From: Rhizophagus sp. LPA8_4_AMF
Lineage: Eukaryota; Glomeromycota; Glomeromycetes; Glomerales; Glomeraceae
Direction: 5' to 3'
DNA: 21,226 bases
Assembly: GCA_021464525.1 (NCBI GenBank)
Contig: JADRCO010001224.1
Coordinates: 1 to 21,226 of the forward strand
In this document: one piece after another, positions 20,746-21,226 of the stretch
Layout of the letters: each line of letters begins with the position of its first letter
Position numbering within the stretch: the stretch's first letter is position 1
Position numbers and translations under genes: made by a program
The notes under the pieces: model-generated
The model's input: only the letters and a program-made list of their open reading frames with translations
Databases searched by the model: none
What the model was told of the DNA's origin: nothing

Positions 20746-21189
20746 CATTTAAGAGAATTGGAACTTAGTATTTCTTATTACCACTATAGTTTTACAATTA
20801 AAGTGTAAGGAAATAACATAAAAACATATAAAATTCTTTTATAGAGATAATTCTAATAATTTTATCAGACAGCAAAAATAGAATCAACTTAAAAAAGAAT
20901 TATGTGAAGAAAATCAGATTGTTCTAAGATATACTGTATCTGGTATTATAAAGACCATACATAGTTATTCTAAAATATCTTCAAAAATTGGTCTTATATA
21001 ATAAGATGAAACTTTAAATATTATGTTTTATTAAAATTCTTATTTTTTTGATATAATTTAGTATTACTGAGTTTAATTAAAATGAAATAGAAGAGTTACC
21101 TACATACAGAGTTGAAAAAGTACAGTATATTAAGCAAAATTTTAGTACAGTACATACTATACATGGCCTGGTAATTCCTTGGCCAAAAA
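20746..21189. other. A+T-rich terminal stretch, nothing identified
   Basis: No gene is seen. Repeated AGTACAGTA words lie at about 21118-21155, and a short inverted pair TGGCC (21164-21168) / GGCCA (21181-21185) precedes the CGTAATT repeat. Confidence 0.5.
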
Positions 21190-21226
21190 CGTAATTCGTA
21201 ATTCGTAATACGTAAATAATTACGTA
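21190..21226. repeat. CGTAATT 7-bp tandem repeat ending in a palindrome, cut by the window end
   Basis: CGTAATT occurs twice exactly (21190-21203), then as CGTAATA and CGTAAAT. The last 18 nt form the inverted repeat TACGTAA (21209-21215), 4-nt spacer, TTACGTA (21220-21226). Self-complementary CG-containing repeats like this are common at DNA transposon ends, but the partner end, if any, lies outside the window. Confidence 0.65.

Overview
The window is nuclear DNA from a fungus with a very A+T-rich genome. Four protein-coding genes occupy about 5.1-14.5 kb. All are split by short GT-AG introns, mostly 65-115 nt, with GTAAGT/GTATGT-type donors and T-rich (T/C)AG acceptors. The proteins are fungal (a Chs7-type chitin synthase chaperone, a fungal-type Gfa1, an F1Fo ATP synthase subunit e). 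The intergenic DNA is full of long A and T homopolymers. This fits an early-diverging fungus, most likely an arbuscular mycorrhizal species of the Rhizophagus type. The organism is an inference from composition and gene structure, not a database match.

Layout: 1-5.1 kb is gene-poor, homopolymer- and microsatellite-rich DNA. CHS7 (5 exons, minus strand, 5141-6462) follows. A 1.1 kb divergent promoter region separates it from the gene for mitochondrial ATP synthase subunit e (3 exons, plus strand, 7590-8266). That gene converges on a 12-exon UBA-UAS-UIM-UBX protein gene (minus, 8755-10998). Upstream of it on the same strand lies GFA1 (8 exons, minus, 11771-14510). From about 14.6 kb to the end no gene is supported. 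The region 15.5-19.5 kb is extremely A+T-rich but poor in long homopolymers, and holds a candidate TA-flanked miniature inverted-repeat element, a hairpin family and a 46-bp tandem duplication. At 19.5-20.75 kb two AGCT-rich inverted arms enclose a tandem array of six intron-like units. The window ends in a CGTAATT repeat that may be the edge of another element.

Two of the four genes serve chitin synthesis. Gfa1 makes glucosamine-6-phosphate, the first committed step to UDP-GlcNAc, and Chs7 helps chitin synthase leave the ER. The UBX protein is expected to link ubiquitylated substrates to Cdc48/p97, and subunit e to dimerise ATP synthase in the inner mitochondrial membrane. No operon-like link is implied; the genes are separately promoted.

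The most unusual structure is the array at 19960-20598. Six units of 72-77 nt each look like a minimal fungal intron, separated by exon-like spacers of 25-51 nt, and the array sits inside inverted AGCT-rich arms. Exon boundaries in all genes were placed by hand from splice signals, reading frame and family similarity; they are self-consistent but not backed by transcripts.
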